A DNA stretch of 14,483 nucleotides from JANYCG01 sp031392945. Its GTDB lineage: Bacteria > Pseudomonadota > Gammaproteobacteria > Burkholderiales > Burkholderiaceae_C. Under the pieces are notes generated by a model, which ran no database searches, was not told the origin of the DNA, and saw only the letters and a program-made list of their open reading frames with translations. The stretch lies in contig JANMVT010000110.1 of NCBI GenBank assembly GCA_031392945.1, positions 1-14,483 on the forward strand, written 5' to 3'. This document shows, piece by piece, positions 14,437-14,483 of this stretch. Each line of letters starts with the position of its first letter. The stretch's first letter is position 1. The position numbers were made by a program, and so were the translations under genes.

Positions 14437-14483
14437 TCAACCGAAACGGACGTATTCAAAATCTACCGGCTGGCGGTTGATGC
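14437..14483 (-). CDS. boxB: Probable C-terminus of BoxB, benzoyl-CoA epoxidase oxygenase (truncated by window edge)
   Basis: Only the last 14 residues are in the window: INRQPVDFEYVRFG, then TGA at 14437-14439. The other two minus-strand frames close within the segment. Identity rests on context: boxB, the di-iron oxygenase that epoxidises benzoyl-CoA, normally lies next to boxA on the same strand, and the ending resembles BoxB C-termini as I recall them. The reading frame, the same strand and the 89-bp spacing to boxA all fit. So short a fragment cannot be proved alone. Confidence 0.6.
   Translation of the reverse strand, partial: INRQPVDFEYVRFG

Noticed and set aside
1..14483. CRISPR array, tRNA, rRNA, insertion sequence or prophage
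   Set aside because: No regularly spaced repeats, RNA gene signatures, transposase/integrase motifs or terminal inverted repeats with target duplications were seen.

Overview
The window looks like chromosomal DNA of a betaproteobacterium, most likely Burkholderiales and probably Comamonadaceae (Rhodoferax/Polaromonas-like). The support is the high GC content, the housekeeping proteins (FtsY, CoaD, RsmD), an aerobic benzoyl-CoA (box) pathway gene, and two kinds of short dispersed repeat that I recall from that family. The taxon is inferred from sequence style and recall, not from a search. No rRNA, tRNA, transposase, phage, CRISPR or recognisable defence genes are visible.

Layout, left to right. 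(1) 1-2370, plus strand: the 3' part of an amidase-signature hydrolase, then, 18 bp on, a TTC38/StaR-like TPR protein. (2) 2324-2827, minus: a UspA-type universal stress protein whose 3' end overlaps the TPR gene; 2877-3578, plus: a divergent alpha/beta hydrolase. (3) 3667-7776, minus: a probable operon transcribed as M16 protease (catalytic), M16-like protein (non-catalytic), rsmD, coaD. (4) 7806-10217, plus: ftsY, then a YnjB-type periplasmic binding protein with no transporter partners in view. (5) 10250-11062, minus: an unrecognised exported protein. (6) 11226-11894, plus: a carboxylesterase/acyl-protein-thioesterase-like hydrolase, whose 3' end overlaps a minus-strand EamA transporter (11863-12795). 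(7) 12965-14483, minus: boxA (reductase of the benzoyl-CoA epoxidase) and, upstream at the window edge, what is probably the last codons of boxB.

Functionally this is mostly ordinary core genome: SRP receptor, CoA biosynthesis, 16S rRNA methylation and envelope proteolysis. It borders catabolic genes (box pathway, amidase). BoxA would pass electrons from NADPH to the BoxB oxygenase that epoxidises benzoyl-CoA.

I see no wholly new multigene system. The most interesting signals are small repeats that have become protein-coding. A GC-rich palindromic repeat sits in frame inside boxA and adds about 23 residues to its NADP-binding domain. One of three copies of an AT-richer, roughly 60-bp repeat encodes most of the signal peptide of the second M16 protein. 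FtsY also carries a 22-residue low-complexity insertion in its GTPase domain, encoded around a perfect hairpin.
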